Source of the DNA: Candidatus Abyssobacteria bacterium SURF_17
Lineage (GTDB): Bacteria > Abyssobacteria > SURF-5
Direction of reading: 5' to 3'
Length of the DNA stretch: 39,839 nt
Assembly (NCBI GenBank): GCA_003598055.1
Contig: QZKI01000016.1
Span: 1-39,839 of the forward strand
The notes under the pieces were generated by a model. The model did no database searches, was not told the origin of the DNA, and was given only the letters and a program-made list of their open reading frames with translations. The position numbers and the translations under genes are program-made. Within the stretch, counting starts at the first letter, position 1, and the number at the start of each line of letters is the position of its first letter. Below are positions 9,028 to 16,927 of the stretch, piece by piece.

Positions 9028-10401
9028 CTATTTCTTTTCATAGAGTTTTTCGAGCACGTTCGTTTTTTTTGTTGCTCGCTCAAGAGTGTTGGGCTTGAGC
9101 CAGGTTATGGCCGGACGGATTTTTATCTCCTTGTGCATTTTCTCCTGTAGTTCTTTCTCGAGCATCGGAAGCTCGCTCTCTTTGACTCCTTCACCATATT
9201 CAATTTTAAGTTTCAACGGAGGAACAACTCGCGGAGGCGGTTCTTCAAGCACAATCCTGAAAGCGCCTGTCAAGCGCGGTGCGAACGAATGAATCACTCC
9301 CTCGATGGCTGCGGGATATATAGGCACTCCCTTCACTTTCAGCATATCGTCCGCCCGGCCGACAATCTTATAGCGGAAACCGCTCAATCCACACGGGCAC
9401 GGCTCAGTGAAAACCTGGTGAATGTCATTCAGGGTGAATCGGAGATTGAAAGCGAACATAGCGGTCTCGGGCTCGAGCGGCGTAAATACTGCCAGGCCGG
9501 CAGCTCCATGTTCCATGGGAACCGGTTCCTTCGTTTCCGGGTCCACGAGTTCGTAATAGCAATAGTCATCGGCAATCCAATGCATTCCCTGATAAATTGG
9601 GTAGTCACAGGAACAACCGTAGCCTGCGCCCGCATCGAATAGTTTTGCCCCGTATTCGCTCTCAAGGCGCTGCCGCACTTCGGGGATTCCAGCTCCCGGC
9701 TCTGCGCCACACAGGAGAATCTTTATCCCCAGGCTCTTCACGGGTTCACCGAGGACATCGGGAGCGCGCTCGATGAGATGAAGCGCGAGGGAGGGAGTGC
9801 CCGTGAAAACATTCACCTTGAACAGCTTGATGAAGCGGAGAATCCTCTCAGTGCCCGCCTCGGCGCCGATAGGGATAAGCGTTACGCCAGGAAAATCCTT
9901 AAACCAAAACAGGTGCGGTGTACCTGCTGCATGCATGCTCAGGCCGAAACATATGCCAATCCGGTCGCCGGGCCGTATTCCCATGCGCCAGCCGATACGG
10001 CCAAAGACCTCTGCCTGTCTGTCGAGAGATTTTTTGAAGACCGGATATGGAGTAGGAACGCCGGTGGTGCCGGAGGTGGTTGTCAACAGATACAGGTCGT
10101 CCAGTCTCTCCTTGCCGAGGAGTGTCAGAAAGACCTTGTCGATATCCATTCCGCACTCCATGATGACATCGCGAAACTCAGCCTGGCCGACATGAGGAAT
10201 AGCGCGGGCGAAGTCATCGAATGAGCGAATATCCTCCGGCTTCACGCCCGCCTTCTCCATTCGATTCCGGTCAAATGGAACCTTTTCATAGCAATACCGA
10301 ATCGCGCGCTGCAATTTTGTCCATTGCATCTCCCGCATCTTGGGTGTGTTCAGCAACGGTTCGATTTCCATGTCCCAGTATTGCCGTTCACCGTGACCCA
10401 T
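9028..10401 (-). CDS. Phenylacetate-CoA ligase-like acyl-CoA synthetase
   Basis: 457 residues. The fold is the ANL (AMP-forming) superfamily, PaaK branch: it would join a carboxylic acid to CoA through an acyl-adenylate. Seen are the P-loop-like TTTSGTTGVPTPYP segment (about 107-120), a GYGCSCDYP segment and the C-terminal domain GRADDMLKVKGVPIYP with its hinge. The ATG at 10401 has GGAGG six bases upstream. The upstream gene (NTF2-like) ends 38 bases away on the same strand, so they likely form one operon. PaaK-like enzymes include bile-acid, aryl and amino-acid activators; the true acid cannot be told from the sequence. Confidence 0.85.
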   Translation of the reverse strand: MGHGERQYWDMEIEPLLNTPKMREMQWTKLQRAIRYCYEKVPFDRNRMEKAGVKPEDIRSFDDFARAIPHVGQAEFRDVIMECGMDIDKVFLTLLGKERLDDLYLLTTTSGTTGVPTPYPVFKKSLDRQAEVFGRIGWRMGIRPGDRIGICFGLSMHAAGTPHLFWFKDFPGVTLIPIGAEAGTERILRFIKLFKVNVFTGTPSLALHLIERAPDVLGEPVKSLGIKILLCGAEPGAGIPEVRQRLESEYGAKLFDAGAGYGCSCDYPIYQGMHWIADDYCYYELVDPETKEPVPMEHGAAGLAVFTPLEPETAMFAFNLRFTLNDIHQVFTEPCPCGLSGFRYKIVGRADDMLKVKGVPIYPAAIEGVIHSFAPRLTGAFRIVLEEPPPRVVPPLKLKIEYGEGVKESELPMLEKELQEKMHKEIKIRPAITWLKPNTLERATKKTNVLEKLYEKK

Positions 10402-10439
10402 GTATCGCCTCCTTCGAGTCGAGGACAGCTTTTCACATT

Positions 10440-10925
10440 TCAGATACTTGCCATTCTGGTCTTGACCCAGCCGTCATCATACGGCGTGATGAAATCGAAT
10501 GTGGTCGTCATTGATTTCCACTTCCATTTACCGTTTATCTTGACATACTCCTCATCGTATCTCCCTTGCAGCCATCCGGCCATATTTTCGGCTTTCCCGG
10601 TAAGAGGAACATGAACATACCACCGTCCGCGCGCCTCAGTGCCGTTCACTTCGATGATGGGATTGCTGACCATGTGAGCGGAATAGGAAAGCAAAGACGC
10701 CACGACTTCCTTAAAGAGTTTGCTGACATTTTCTATTCCTTCATATCTGCCGAGAAGTTCGAAGTCCGCCCATGCATCAACAGTGAAATGCTCTAACAGC
10801 TCATCCCACTTGGAAACATCGCCGGCCACGGCCGCATCAACCAAATAGCAATACAAAGCCTTTAGTTTCCTGATTGCCTCAATGTCTTCAAGAACCTGAA
10901 TCCGCTTTTCTAAATCGGCTCCCAT
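10440..10925 (-). CDS. NTF2/SnoaL-fold protein, BaiE-like dehydratase candidate
   Basis: 161 residues. The whole chain fits the SnoaL-like (NTF2) fold: helix EDIEAIRKLKALYCYLVD, WDELLEHF, then ARGRWYVHVPL and a final strand ending TPYDDGWVKT. From memory, bile-acid 7-alpha-dehydratase BaiE uses Tyr30, Asp35 and His83; equivalent positions here are Tyr25, Asp30 and His84, with the same five-residue Tyr-Asp spacing and a similar ARGRWY strand. The related scytalone dehydratase uses Tyr, Asp and His too, so a dehydratase or isomerase role on a ring compound is plausible. It is first in a minus-strand operon with a CoA ligase. An AGAGGG Shine-Dalgarno precedes the ATG. Confidence 0.75.
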   Translation of the reverse strand: MGADLEKRIQVLEDIEAIRKLKALYCYLVDAAVAGDVSKWDELLEHFTVDAWADFELLGRYEGIENVSKLFKEVVASLLSYSAHMVSNPIIEVNGTEARGRWYVHVPLTGKAENMAGWLQGRYDEEYVKINGKWKWKSMTTTFDFITPYDDGWVKTRMASI

Positions 10926-11018
10926 ATTTCAACCCTCTTTTTCAATAGACAACTGCTGATTCCTTTTCCACGAAGAGTTTCGAAGGAGACAGACCCGCAC
11001 CCATGAATGCAGGCATAG

Positions 11019-11045
11019 ATTATGTCGAAAGGGACGTAATGTCAA
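11019..11045 (-). promoter_or_regulatory. Candidate promoter of the NTF2-like/CoA ligase operon
   Basis: On the minus strand: a perfect TTGACA (11045-11040), then CATAAT (11024-11019) after 15 bases, or alternatively TAATCT after 17. Both alternatives are compromises in spacing or sequence. The leader to the ATG at 10925 would be about 85 bases. Confidence 0.4.
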
Positions 11046-11205
11046 GATGCGGGAAGCGGCACTGGAGGATGTTCTTCGCATTACAATCATCTCTCATGTT
11101 GTACGCCTGCCGACGGCCTCGAAGGTAACAGCACTCGAGGATGGCCAATTTGAATGAGAGTCCTAACAATAATACCCCGCCGTTACCTCAGAGGAGGTCA
11201 CCTTC

Positions 11206-11313
11206 ATGGGGTTCAGGATAAGCTATCCTTACGATGGGAATCTGCACTTCTCTCCCTTCGGCCTGCCGTCCAACATCGTGATGATAGTGTGCACTCTTGC
11301 CGCGCAAGCCTGA
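11206..11313 (+). CDS. Possible 35-residue small protein
   Basis: An ATG with GGAGG eight bases upstream (11193-11197) opens a 35-codon frame ending in TGA. The product begins MGFRISYPYDG and ends in a hydrophobic stretch (NIVMIVCTLAAQA). The frame overlaps both arms of an inverted repeat. It could be a small membrane peptide, a gene remnant or chance; no family was recognised. Confidence 0.22.
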   Translation: MGFRISYPYDGNLHFSPFGLPSNIVMIVCTLAAQA

Positions 11314-11324
11314 AGTGCAGATTC
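11238..11324. repeat. Long-spaced inverted repeat
   Basis: GAATCTGCACTTC at 11238-11250 is exactly inverted as GAAGTGCAGATTC at 11312-11324, 61 bases apart. A near copy of the second arm (GAAGTGCAGAAT) recurs near 11395. The arms could be protein sites or ends of a decayed small element. Confidence 0.5.
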
Positions 11325-11684
11325 TAGGACAATCTCTTGACTTTCGCCTTTTTGTTCCACCGTGCGAATTTGGGTGAAAGTTGCAGCTATGCGGAAGTGC
11401 AGAATGCGCACCTTTCAAACGAAAACTTCACCGGTCTCTCGTCGGTCGGAGAGGCCTGTGCTTGGGTTGGCTAGAATGGTGAAGTCTGACGCATATTCTA
11501 TTACTTTTTGCCTTTTCAAGGGCGAAGAATATTGTGGCGAAAGCTACACATGGTGGGGCGAAGAATACCCACCTTTCGGGATCAAAGCTTGACCCTCTAA
11601 AGACACTCAATCTCTTGAACGGAGCCCCCCTGGGACAATCCGCTTGCTGATGTCTTCCCGATTATGTATACTCGCGCGAGAGAA

Positions 11685-11880
11685 ATGGGAGTAAAGAGGA
11701 GATTCTTGAAATGGATAGCCCCTAAATCCTTTGAAGATGGTCTTCGCAAGTGCAATAGCTTAGGAAAGATTCTTCTGGGGGAAACAGAGTGTCGATAAAT
11801 TCTTGGACATCGGTTGCGGTAATGGCACTCTGACAATGGAATTCGCAGAGATTACTTGCGAGAAAAGGCAGAAAAGAAAG
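11685..11880 (+). pseudogene. Frameshifted remnant of a class I SAM methyltransferase
   Basis: From ATG 11685 one frame reads a basic N-terminus (MGVKRRFLKWIAPKSFEDGL) and stops at 11796. The adjacent frame (from 11782) then reads KFLDIGCGNGTLTMEFAEI, a textbook motif I (SAM-binding glycine loop), and stops at 11880. A single frameshift joins them into a plausible methyltransferase start. Everything after motif I is missing, so this is a truncated, broken gene. Its position just before the YfhO gene suggests it came with the same imported segment. The motif itself is clear; treating the two pieces as one former gene is inference. Confidence 0.5.
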
Positions 11881-11973
11881 TAATACAATACTCTCATACA
11901 GACCATGACAAGTCTTGCGAAGTATGCTCGTTGAAATTGCCGCCGTGTTATTGGTCCCCGGGAAAACCAAACG

Positions 11974-14256
11974 ATGAGATCCAGAGATTTAACGAATAGA
12001 TCAGCACTAGCAACACTATTTGTACTTTGCTCGGTCTTGTTTTCGCGGGCTCTGGTATGCAGTCCCGAATACATATTAGGAGATTTGGACATAATTAACA
12101 ATTTTTATAACTATAAGCTTTTCATAAAGGAAGCTTATATGAATGGTCACCTCCCCTTGTGGAATCCTTACTATTTTGCCGGTCATCCATTCGCCGGCAA
12201 TTGTCTGGCTGCCGCATTTTATCCTCCCGACTTGCTTTTCCTCTTCCTGCCAATCGCACGAGCGATAAATATCAGTTATTTTATTCATATTTTCTTCGCC
12301 GGTGTGTTTATGTTTTATTGGATGAAACTCTTCGAAGTCCAAAATACTGCCTCTCTGATTGGCTCCATTGTGTTCATGTTCTGTGGATTTATCATAGCTC
12401 GTCTTCCTGGCGGCCATTTCTCCATGATTCGGACCGCTGTTTACCTTCCTCTCATTTTTTACACTTATGAATGCGCTGTGCGGTCAGAAAAAAAGAGGTG
12501 GGTCATTTTTGGCGGTTTCGCCGTAGGGATGCAAATCTTGGCCGGACACCCCCAAATAGCTTACTACTCGATTCTTTTCCTGGGGATCTACGCCCTGTGC
12601 AGATTCGCTGCCGATTCAACCGGAAAGAAGACAAGGGATTTGATTAAATATGTTATCCCAATGTTTGGAATGACGTTTACAGGTATGACGACGGCAGCCG
12701 TGAGCTTGTTCCCGTTATTTGAAATGTCCTTATCGTCCCTCAGGTTTGGTGGAGACTACGAATATGCTTCAAATGGAAGCTTAAACCCTTTGCGGTTGAT
12801 TCACCTTTTCTTTCCAGATATTTCGCTTTTATGGCCCGGAGTCGTCAAGTTACCAGTAAATCTGGAGTTGAATCCTTATGTCGGTATTTTGCCCCTTTTT
12901 CTCATCATGTTTTCAATAGCTTCAGCAAGAAGAAAACAGACTATTCTTATTGGATTCCTGGCTCTATTGGCTCTCTTGCTCGCATTTGGGAGCTATACTC
13001 CATTGTTTAAGACCATGTTCTCTATCATACCGGGGATGAGGTTTTTCCGGCTTCATTCACGGGTGCTGCTTGTCTTCATGTTTTCCTCCGCAACCCTTGC
13101 AGGTATGGGGGCAGGAGCTCTTATGGAAATGAGCGAACACGGTTCACTCTCAAAGAGAAAAATAATACCTCTTGTTTGGAGTTTTCTTCTCCTGGCAATC
13201 ATCCTGATTCTCTTTCTAAACTTCGAAATCCTTTTCAAACTGATATACCGGCAAATGAAACTTCTGGATGGAACACTCGTTTTGCCTTTAATTCTCATGT
13301 CTGTAACGACAGTGCTAATATGGACAATCTATTTGAAAAGGGCCCCATTACAAGGGCTAAATATTTGCCTTGTAATTATGGTCGCCTGTGACCTCATCTT
13401 GACAGGATGGAAACATATTACAATTCTAAATGTATCTGACCGCTATAGAATGCCTTCTTTTGTGGCAGGAAAATTAGAGAACCTCCCTCTCGGGCATTAC
13501 CGAGTCTATCTTCATGAGTCAGCGCTTCCAGCCAACCATGGGATGTTTTACCATATAGAAAATCTCAATGGATTTTGTCCCATTTTTCTTGAACGTACAG
13601 CACGATTCATGGAAGAAATGACCGGAGTCCGTCCTTTTAGGGATCCAGATGATTATATGATAAGCACTAAATGTTTCATGAACGGTTTACCTTTTCCATT
13701 TAAGATTCTCAATGTCCGTTACTCGATGATTTTTGAAGCCGATCTCAGGAAACCGATGCTGATAGAGAATAAAGATCCATTCCCAAGAGTAATATGGGTA
13801 CACCATGCCGAAGTCATCGCTGCTCCAGAGGAAATCATGATGAGGCTCCGCTCCGATGATTTCGATCCTCGACTAATCGTATTGCTCGAACAAGCCCCAA
13901 GTCGACCACTTGCCATGAGAACTACGAATGTTCCGTCGGCATCCGTACAGATTACAGACTATCAAATCAACTCGATTAACGTAGTATTTAACGCCTCCAG
14001 TGATGGATGGTTGTTATTCAGCGAACAGTTTTATCCCGGATGGAAAGCCTGGTGTGACGAGAAGTCGGTACCGATATATCGTGCGAATTATATTCTTCGC
14101 GCTATTCCTGTGCCTGCTGGAAAACATAAAGTTGTTATGAAGTACTGTCCGCTTTCTTTTAAAGCAGGAGCTGCTATGAGTCTCATCTCTCTGCTCACAT
14201 TTCTCGGCATGATACTCAAGAGCACATCAAAGGCACTTCCAAGTGTGCTTCATTAA
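11974..14256 (+). CDS. YfhO-type multi-pass membrane protein
   Basis: 760 residues with about a dozen predicted membrane helices in the first 490 residues, then a soluble C-terminal domain rich in beta strands and ending with one more hydrophobic segment (about 730-750). The start resembles YfhO/PMT-like GT-C proteins: a first helix followed by an extracytoplasmic loop with DLDIINNF and LPLWNPYYFAGHPFAGN. The late FSEQFYPGWKAWCDEK segment is typical of YfhO C-termini. YfhO proteins are thought to move sugars onto envelope polymers. By eye the gene is clearly richer in A and T than its neighbours, with different codon choice, pointing to recent transfer. No good Shine-Dalgarno precedes the ATG. 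Confidence 0.85.
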   Translation: MRSRDLTNRSALATLFVLCSVLFSRALVCSPEYILGDLDIINNFYNYKLFIKEAYMNGHLPLWNPYYFAGHPFAGNCLAAAFYPPDLLFLFLPIARAINISYFIHIFFAGVFMFYWMKLFEVQNTASLIGSIVFMFCGFIIARLPGGHFSMIRTAVYLPLIFYTYECAVRSEKKRWVIFGGFAVGMQILAGHPQIAYYSILFLGIYALCRFAADSTGKKTRDLIKYVIPMFGMTFTGMTTAAVSLFPLFEMSLSSLRFGGDYEYASNGSLNPLRLIHLFFPDISLLWPGVVKLPVNLELNPYVGILPLFLIMFSIASARRKQTILIGFLALLALLLAFGSYTPLFKTMFSIIPGMRFFRLHSRVLLVFMFSSATLAGMGAGALMEMSEHGSLSKRKIIPLVWSFLLLAIILILFLNFEILFKLIYRQMKLLDGTLVLPLILMSVTTVLIWTIYLKRAPLQGLNICLVIMVACDLILTGWKHITILNVSDRYRMPSFVAGKLENLPLGHYRVYLHESALPANHGMFYHIENLNGFCPIFLERTARFMEEMTGVRPFRDPDDYMISTKCFMNGLPFPFKILNVRYSMIFEADLRKPMLIENKDPFPRVIWVHHAEVIAAPEEIMMRLRSDDFDPRLIVLLEQAPSRPLAMRTTNVPSASVQITDYQINSINVVFNASSDGWLLFSEQFYPGWKAWCDEKSVPIYRANYILRAIPVPAGKHKVVMKYCPLSFKAGAAMSLISLLTFLGMILKSTSKALPSVLH

Positions 14257-14369
14257 CTTATATTTTGAAATGTCTTCTGAAAGAGCTCATAGCGTGATAG
14301 GTGAAAGGGAAGATTTTAGGTTGGATCGGAACTCCCGGCGTTCAGTGACGGCTGTCTCTTTGTGGCATA

Positions 14370-15593
14370 CTACCGCTTGAAGATGTGAAGCGTCATCGAG
14401 GCCGCGTCGGCGCCGATTATGCCGCCACCGTTATGCGTCATGCCGACACGCGCGTCCTTGACCTGACGCTTTCCCGCCCTGCCCTGCAGTTGCTTGACGA
14501 TCTCGTGAATCTGACCGCAGCCGGTTGCTCCGACAGGGTGCCCCTTCGTGACAAGACCGCCCGACGTGTTCGTGGGCAGCTTGCCGCCTATTTCCAGGTA
14601 TCCCTCATCAATCCATTTTGGGGACTCGTCGCCGGGGCAGAGGCCGAGCTCGATCAAGGTCATGATTTCAGACGGTGACGTGGCATCATGGACTTCTATC
14701 ACATCTATATCCTCAGGGCCGATGCCGGCCATGTCAAACGCTTTCGGGCGGAGCCTCTGCGTGAGGCTGTCATTCGTGTCGCCAGATACAATCCCGCTTC
14801 CAACAACGGATGCCGCAACCCATACGGGAGCCGCAGTGTATTGAAAAGCTTTCGATTTCGAGCACAGAATCGCCGCGGCCGCGCCGTCACCGATGGGTGA
14901 GCACATCATTCTTGTGAGCGGATACGCCACATCGCCCGATTGGAGCACTTCTTCCAGCGTCACTTCCTTCTGATACTGAGCATAAGGATTCAGCGCGCCG
15001 TTTCTGTGACTCTTGACGGAAAGTTTCGCGAAATGCTCCTGTGTCAGGTTGTACCTTTCCATATATTGCTTTGCCATAAACGCATACATGTCCATGAAAA
15101 CGCTTCGCTTCTCTCCGCTGCCTTCGCCGAGAATCTTTGCGCCCGCTTTCTGGTTCGCTTCCAGTTGTTCAAGGAAGCTGCGGAACATTTCGACATCCAC
15201 GCCTGTCCCCAGTGCGCGGAATGACTTTTTCTTGTCTTTATCGTAGAGCTTTTCGAAGCCGACGACGAGCGCGCAATCATAGAGCCCGGCGGAAACTGCC
15301 GTCCGGGCCAAATGAAACGCCGATGAGGAGCTGGCGCATGCGCTTTCAACGTTGAATATAGGGATACCGTCGATGCCCATAGCGCTCAGCGTGACCTGCC
15401 CGCGAATCATTTCCTGACCGGTCATGAGACCGGCAACTGCATTGCCCACATAGGCAGCCTGAATGCTCTTCTTATCCATCCCCGCATCTTCGAGAGCCTT
15501 TTCGACCGCCTCTCTGACGAGGTCCTTTATGCTTTTATCAAGGAGCTTCCCGAACTTCGTCATTCCAACGCCGACGACCGCGACATCCTGCAT
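14370..15593 (-). CDS. SCP2-type thiolase / acetyl-CoA acetyltransferase family protein
   Basis: 407 residues. The thiolase fold is shown by the nucleophile segment NVESACASSSSAF (Cys86), the KGHPVGATGCGQ His segment and the late MTHNGGGIIG segment. HNGGG in place of the classical second Cys motif places it with SCP2/lipid-transfer-type thiolases, which cleave or condense beta-ketoacyl-CoA and include side-chain enzymes of sterol breakdown. Many such thiolases work with a small DUF35 zinc-ribbon/OB-fold partner; none is seen nearby. It is the only minus-strand gene in its block, transcribed toward the YfhO gene. The GAGGTAATGG context before the ATG gives a reasonable ribosome site. Confidence 0.88.
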   Translation of the reverse strand: MQDVAVVGVGMTKFGKLLDKSIKDLVREAVEKALEDAGMDKKSIQAAYVGNAVAGLMTGQEMIRGQVTLSAMGIDGIPIFNVESACASSSSAFHLARTAVSAGLYDCALVVGFEKLYDKDKKKSFRALGTGVDVEMFRSFLEQLEANQKAGAKILGEGSGEKRSVFMDMYAFMAKQYMERYNLTQEHFAKLSVKSHRNGALNPYAQYQKEVTLEEVLQSGDVAYPLTRMMCSPIGDGAAAAILCSKSKAFQYTAAPVWVAASVVGSGIVSGDTNDSLTQRLRPKAFDMAGIGPEDIDVIEVHDATSPSEIMTLIELGLCPGDESPKWIDEGYLEIGGKLPTNTSGGLVTKGHPVGATGCGQIHEIVKQLQGRAGKRQVKDARVGMTHNGGGIIGADAASMTLHIFKR

Positions 15594-15623
15594 GTTCCAT
15601 TACCTCTCATATTTAACTTGCCG

Positions 15624-15651
15624 CGGGCAGCCACGCAGGGCTGCCCCTACA
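15624..15651. repeat. Family B palindrome
   Basis: GGGCAGCC, spacer ACGCA, then GGGCTGCCCCTACA. This is one of the GTAGGGGC-core elements scattered between genes. Confidence 0.7.
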
Positions 15652-15768
15652 AGAATATCATTCGATATTTCGAATTGCGGGACAGATTCTTGTTTATCCT
15701 ATAAGAACGCGGATTAGCCGGTCAAGTTATTCGATCAGGGACAGCAGAATTTGCCCCGCGGTTGCGGG

Positions 15769-15798
15769 TGTCGGGGCGCACGGCCGTGCGCCCCGACA
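15769..15798. repeat. Family B-like perfect palindrome (30 bp)
   Basis: TGTCGGGGCGCACGG is followed at once by its exact inverse complement, giving 15-base arms with no spacer. It differs from most copies in having GTCGGGGC rather than GTAGGGGC. Confidence 0.75.
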
Positions 15799-15825
15799 GG
15801 CAATGTCAATTTTTCGGGCTGCACA

Positions 15826-15848
15826 GGCACGGCACGCCGTGCCCCTAC
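15826..15848. repeat. Family B palindrome
   Basis: GGCACGGC, AC, GCCGTGCC followed by CCTAC. Close in sequence to the copy at the panC stop (36681-36707). Confidence 0.7.
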
Positions 15849-15917
15849 ATTTGCACTCGTAATCGGAGGACACATTCTCTGTTCCTTATCGGGCGGGGAT
15901 GCGCACATTGCCATATG

Positions 15918-15948
15918 TGTAGGGGGCGTTCGCGAACGATCCCCTACA
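15918..15948. repeat. Family B palindrome
   Basis: TGTAGGGGGCGTTCG pairs with CGAACGATCCCCTACA with one mismatch or bulge. It is nearly identical to the perfect 34-base copy at 25259-25292. Confidence 0.75.
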
Positions 15949-16150
15949 ATTCAATCAGCGAGAGCACTGTGAGTTCCGGGGACATGCTATCTGTTTTCGT
16001 GGAGGAAACAAAGGGTCACCACTCTCCCGGTAACTGCATGATATGAGGGTACAGCTATTATGTCGCCGGATGGCTCTTGACTTTTTCAGGAATTACTCAT
16101 ACATTTGCGGATGAAATGAGAATAGCGAAACCACGGAAAGGAGGAATACC

Positions 16151-16924
16151 GTGCCAAGAATTCACAGTAAAGAGTTCCCATGGTTCTCGCCTCCCGACAT
16201 GAATCGGCGCGAGCACGCGGTCGAGGCCGCAAAGCTGATGATGAACGCGGCGCACACCGCTCCCTGTGCCGGTGGAGTTGACCACATGGAGGCCGAACTG
16301 GTGTGGGGAGAGAAAGAGCAGGAAGAGATCGCCGAAAAAATGGAGGAGCTATCGTATCTTCCTGAAAACAAACGGGTGGATGAGCAATACCGCACCGAGG
16401 CCATAATGGCGCGCGAGGCCGATTGCATTCTCGTCCTCGGTGATACCCACGGCAGGAACATGCCGTTCGACGCGAATTGCGGATATTGCAGTGGTCCGGC
16501 CGGATGCAGTTTTGTTTACAGTCGCCGCCGCACCGCCGCCGGGCAAATCGACCATTCGGACAAGAGCCTCAGCAAAACACTCATCGACGGTCCTCTGTGC
16601 CAGGTGCACGTTCAGGACCTCGGATATTCCACAGGCTCGGCGTTGTGGATGGCGAGAAAACTGATGGTGGACGCACGGCCATTCATGACCGTGGGCATGG
16701 CCGCCAAGAAGCTCGGATACTGTCGAGCCTCCGAGTTCATGATAGGCATCCTCGTATCGGCGACATCAAAGAATCCGTTTGTGGATGTTCATTACAATTA
16801 TCATGTCCTGAACATGAGAAGGATGGTGGACTCGGTAAGGAAGCATTATGTCATCACACGGCAGTTCGCGCCGGATTACCGCCCGCATCCTTCGAAAAGA
16901 TTCCGGAAAAAGGAGGGGGAATAG
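16151..16924 (+). CDS. DUF2148 ferredoxin-domain protein, first of a tandem pair
   Basis: 257 residues from a GTG start with AAAGGAGG upstream. DUF2148 (COG4739) features are in order: AVEAAKLMMNAAHTAP near the N-terminus, an EKMEEL segment, a Rossmann-like AREADCILVLGD, a Cys cluster (C110, C113, C119), then C150 in GPLCQVHVQDLGYSTGSA, and MTVGMAAKKLGY with a late GILVSATSKNP. The four cysteines suggest a [4Fe-4S] cluster. The second paralogue begins three bases after this stop, so they are one transcript and perhaps a heteromer. No function is established for the family; redox work for the surrounding acyl-CoA genes is a guess. Confidence 0.75.
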   Translation: MPRIHSKEFPWFSPPDMNRREHAVEAAKLMMNAAHTAPCAGGVDHMEAELVWGEKEQEEIAEKMEELSYLPENKRVDEQYRTEAIMAREADCILVLGDTHGRNMPFDANCGYCSGPAGCSFVYSRRRTAAGQIDHSDKSLSKTLIDGPLCQVHVQDLGYSTGSALWMARKLMVDARPFMTVGMAAKKLGYCRASEFMIGILVSATSKNPFVDVHYNYHVLNMRRMVDSVRKHYVITRQFAPDYRPHPSKRFRKKEGE

Positions 16925-16927
16925 ACC

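Larger units (their letters stand above)
10926..11973. other. Long stretch without an intact gene
   Basis: About 1 kb between the NTF2-like gene and the YfhO gene. It holds a minus-strand promoter candidate (11019-11045), a 35-codon reading frame (11206-11313), a long-spaced inverted repeat (11238-11324), a short AGGATA-AGC-TATCCT palindrome (11215-11229) and a frameshifted methyltransferase remnant (11685-11880). The rest shows nothing recognisable. It looks like eroded DNA at the edge of an insertion. Confidence 0.6.
15594..16150. other. Intergenic region packed with palindromes
   Basis: A 557-base divergent gap between the thiolase and the DUF2148 pair. It contains four family B palindromes listed separately. 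Short frames here are made of the palindromes and are not genes. Regulatory sites for the two flanking units must lie here, but no clear promoter was recognised. Confidence 0.6.

Noticed and set aside
11362..11592. A 76-codon plus-strand frame before the YfhO gene
   Set aside because: No ribosome site, no recognisable family, and a mixed composition; treated as non-coding remains.
15751..16046. Two overlapping plus-strand frames of 73 and 94 codons
   Set aside because: They are made largely of family B palindromes, which give artificial Arg/Ala/Gly/Pro-rich frames.
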